Source: CBDAPI01 sp965248635 (GTDB lineage Bacteria; Acidobacteriota; UBA6911; RPQK01; CBDAPI01). From it: a stretch of DNA of 64,000 nt. The notes beneath the pieces were generated by a model, which was not told where the DNA came from, did not search any database, and saw nothing but the letters and a program-made list of their open reading frames with translations. The stretch is from contig OZ252114.1 in the NCBI GenBank assembly GCA_965248635.1, positions 2,294,001 through 2,358,000 of the forward strand. The letters are read 5' to 3'. Shown piece by piece: positions 62,854 through 64,000 of this stretch (positions are counted from its first letter, which is position 1; each line of letters starts with the position of its first letter). Both the position numbers and the translations under genes were made by a program.

Positions 62854-62916
62854 GGAACCCAGAACCCAGAACCCAGAACCCAGAACCCAGAACCCAGAAC
62901 CCAGAACCCAGAACCT
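62854..62916. repeat. Heptamer array (agaaccc) at the stop codon of the sigma-54 activator
   Basis: Nine units: ggaaccc, then seven perfect agaaccc copies, then agaacct. The array overlaps by two bases the TAG of the minus-strand gene (62915-62917). Seven-base units shift frame, but the array is outside the coding region. Confidence 0.9.
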
Positions 62917-64000
62917 ATTTCTGATACCGGTGGAGGTCCAGTAGCTTGATCTTCTGCTGCAGGCTCTGGCGGTGCAGTCCGATAGCGGAAGCTGTGTGAG
63001 TCACGTTGTTCTCGTTCTGATTGAGAGCATGACAAAGGTAGCGGATCTCGAAAGCCCGTTTTGCTTCCTTGTAATTCAACCCGAAGAACTTGTTCAGATC
63101 CGTGCCACTGAACTCCTGCTCCTGGGAGGCGACAAAAAAACGAACCTCATCCGGAAGGTCGCTTTGGCGGATCAGGCCCTCGGTCTGCAGCACGACCAGT
63201 CTTTCCAGAATGTTGCGCAACTGGCGAACGTTCCCAGGATAGGAGTACTGAGCCAGCTTCCTAAGAGAAGCCGGCTCGAGCTCCGGAACACAGCGGCCAT
63301 GCTTTTCGGCCGACACCTGCAGAAAGTAGCTGATCAGTGCCGGAATATCGTCCTGGCGCCGTCGCAAAGGAGGAATGTTGATCTCGACAACCTGCAGCCG
63401 GTAGTAGAGATCCTCTCGGAACTGTCCTTCTCGAACCAGCGCCGGGAGATCCTTGTTGGTGGCACTGAGAATCCGAACATCCGCCGGAATGGTCTGACTC
63501 CCTCCCAGGCGCTGTACCAGCCCGTCCTCCAGAACTCTCAGGATCTTGGCCTGAGTTTCGGGGGGCATGTCTCCAATCTCATCCAGAAACAGGGTGCCGT
63601 TCTGTGCCTGCTCGAATTTGCCCATCCGCTGGCTGGCCGCCCCGGTAAAAGCCCCTTTCTCGTGGCCGAAGAGTTCACTTTCGATCAAGTCGGTCGGGAT
63701 GGCAGCGCAGTTGACACAGACCAGGGGCCCTTCTTTCCGGGCACTGCGTCGATGGATTTCGCGGGCCACCAGCTCTTTGCCACTGCCGCTTTCTCCAGTT
63801 AAGAGCACGGTCACACTTGTCTCAGCGACGCGCTCGATCAGAGCGTAAACCTCTTGAATCGGCTCACTCGACCCGATCAGGTCTCCGTAGCCTGAAGTGA
63901 GTGCCAACTCGGCTCGAAGGCCCAGATTCTGTCGCCTCAACTCGAGGTGGTCCTCTACCGAATGAACCACCAGTCGAAGCTCATCGACATCAAACGGTTT
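62915..64000 (-). CDS. Sigma-54-dependent response regulator (NtrC family), cut by right edge
   Basis: The frame is open to the window's end and reads KPFDVDELRLVVHSVEDHLEL, the end of a receiver domain, so a start lies beyond 64000. The AAA+ domain has Walker A GESGSGKE, the GAFTGA loop, TLFLDEIGDMP and RFREDLYYRL-like FREDLYYRLQVV. A C-terminal Fis-type HTH reads NNVTHTASAIGLHRQSLQQKI. It would activate sigma-54 promoters when phosphorylated. It is the second such regulator in the window; no kinase gene is visible next to it. The stop is overlapped by a heptamer array. Confidence 0.92.
   Translation of the reverse strand, partial: KPFDVDELRLVVHSVEDHLELRRQNLGLRAELALTSGYGDLIGSSEPIQEVYALIERVAETSVTVLLTGESGSGKELVAREIHRRSARKEGPLVCVNCAAIPTDLIESELFGHEKGAFTGAASQRMGKFEQAQNGTLFLDEIGDMPPETQAKILRVLEDGLVQRLGGSQTIPADVRILSATNKDLPALVREGQFREDLYYRLQVVEINIPPLRRRQDDIPALISYFLQVSAEKHGRCVPELEPASLRKLAQYSYPGNVRQLRNILERLVVLQTEGLIRQSDLPDEVRFFVASQEQEFSGTDLNKFFGLNYKEAKRAFEIRYLCHALNQNENNVTHTASAIGLHRQSLQQKIKLLDLHRYQK

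Larger units (their letters stand above)
62263..62914. other. 652-bp spacer with promoter, terminator and repeats
   Basis: No protein-coding frame is convincing. It contains a plus-strand terminator-like hairpin (62467-62494), a predicted minus-strand sigma-70 promoter (62530-62558) for the propeller gene, and a tandem heptamer array (62854-62916) at the end of the sigma-54 activator gene. The middle is AT-richer than the average of the window. Confidence 0.6.

Overview
The window looks like a chromosomal segment of a Gram-negative (diderm) bacterium with about 60% GC. KDO synthesis (kdsB, kdsA), a TonB-dependent receptor, RlpA, lipoproteins and two sigma-54 activators all imply an outer membrane. 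The mix of a PSCyt/DUF1549/DUF1553 protein with a DUF1501 partner, an iduronate-sulfatase-like protein, a sialidase-like protein, tandem WYL regulators and integrase/IS1380/IS91-type remnants fits Acidobacteriota best. Planctomycetes-like or other environmental lineages remain possible. The phylum is an inference from gene content.

Positions 1-20.1 kb are an accessory region full of broken genes. It holds the tail of a PilZ protein, a MORN-like secreted protein, integrase-type, SelA-like, symporter, C45 acyltransferase, MlrC and IS91-like remnants, and an intact threonine synthase. A giant FG-GAP/sulfatase protein (two frameshifts) is followed by a sialidase-like protein, and a cytochrome/PSD1 protein (one frameshift) by its DUF1501 partner. 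The clearest structure is a 2,835-bp IS1380-type unit (10814-13648). It has 9-bp terminal inverted repeats and 5-bp TTAAT target duplications, carries an intact ketopantoate-reductase gene, and splits an HpcH/HpaI aldolase gene. Removing the unit and one TTAAT copy restores the aldolase frame exactly.

Positions 20.4-24.6 kb hold a tRNA-Gly(CCC) and then a TPP riboswitch. The riboswitch precedes a TonB-dependent receptor, a PnuC/PnuT-type transporter and a NadR-like kinase. This reads as a thiamine uptake-and-trapping operon. A 181-bp MITE-like element sits exactly at the receptor's stop codon.

Positions 24.6-31.7 kb carry a NYN/OST-HTH protein, envelope proteins (BON, DUF3313, RlpA) and the kdsB-pyrG-kdsA cluster. 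Positions 31.8-35.4 kb are a minus-strand operon (epimerase-like, DapA-like, MFS). Positions 35.4-42.9 kb hold exported proteins, a GlrR/GlrK/QseG-like locus whose kinase gene is broken, an FAD oxidoreductase and an HTH-receiver fusion.

Positions 43.1-51.5 kb are a run of core genes on the plus strand: sucC, sucD, ndk, a MidA-like methyltransferase, adk, ppk1 and glpD. A strong stem-loop lies just upstream of sucC. Positions 51.5-55.6 kb (minus) hold AsmA-like, 5'-3' exonuclease, thioesterase and acyl-CoA ligase genes. The remainder holds two exported proteins, a PafB/PafC-like WYL pair, a ferredoxin, a PQQ-type propeller protein and a sigma-54 activator that runs off the right edge. Short repeats built on GTTCC/GGAAC recur near gene ends across the core region.
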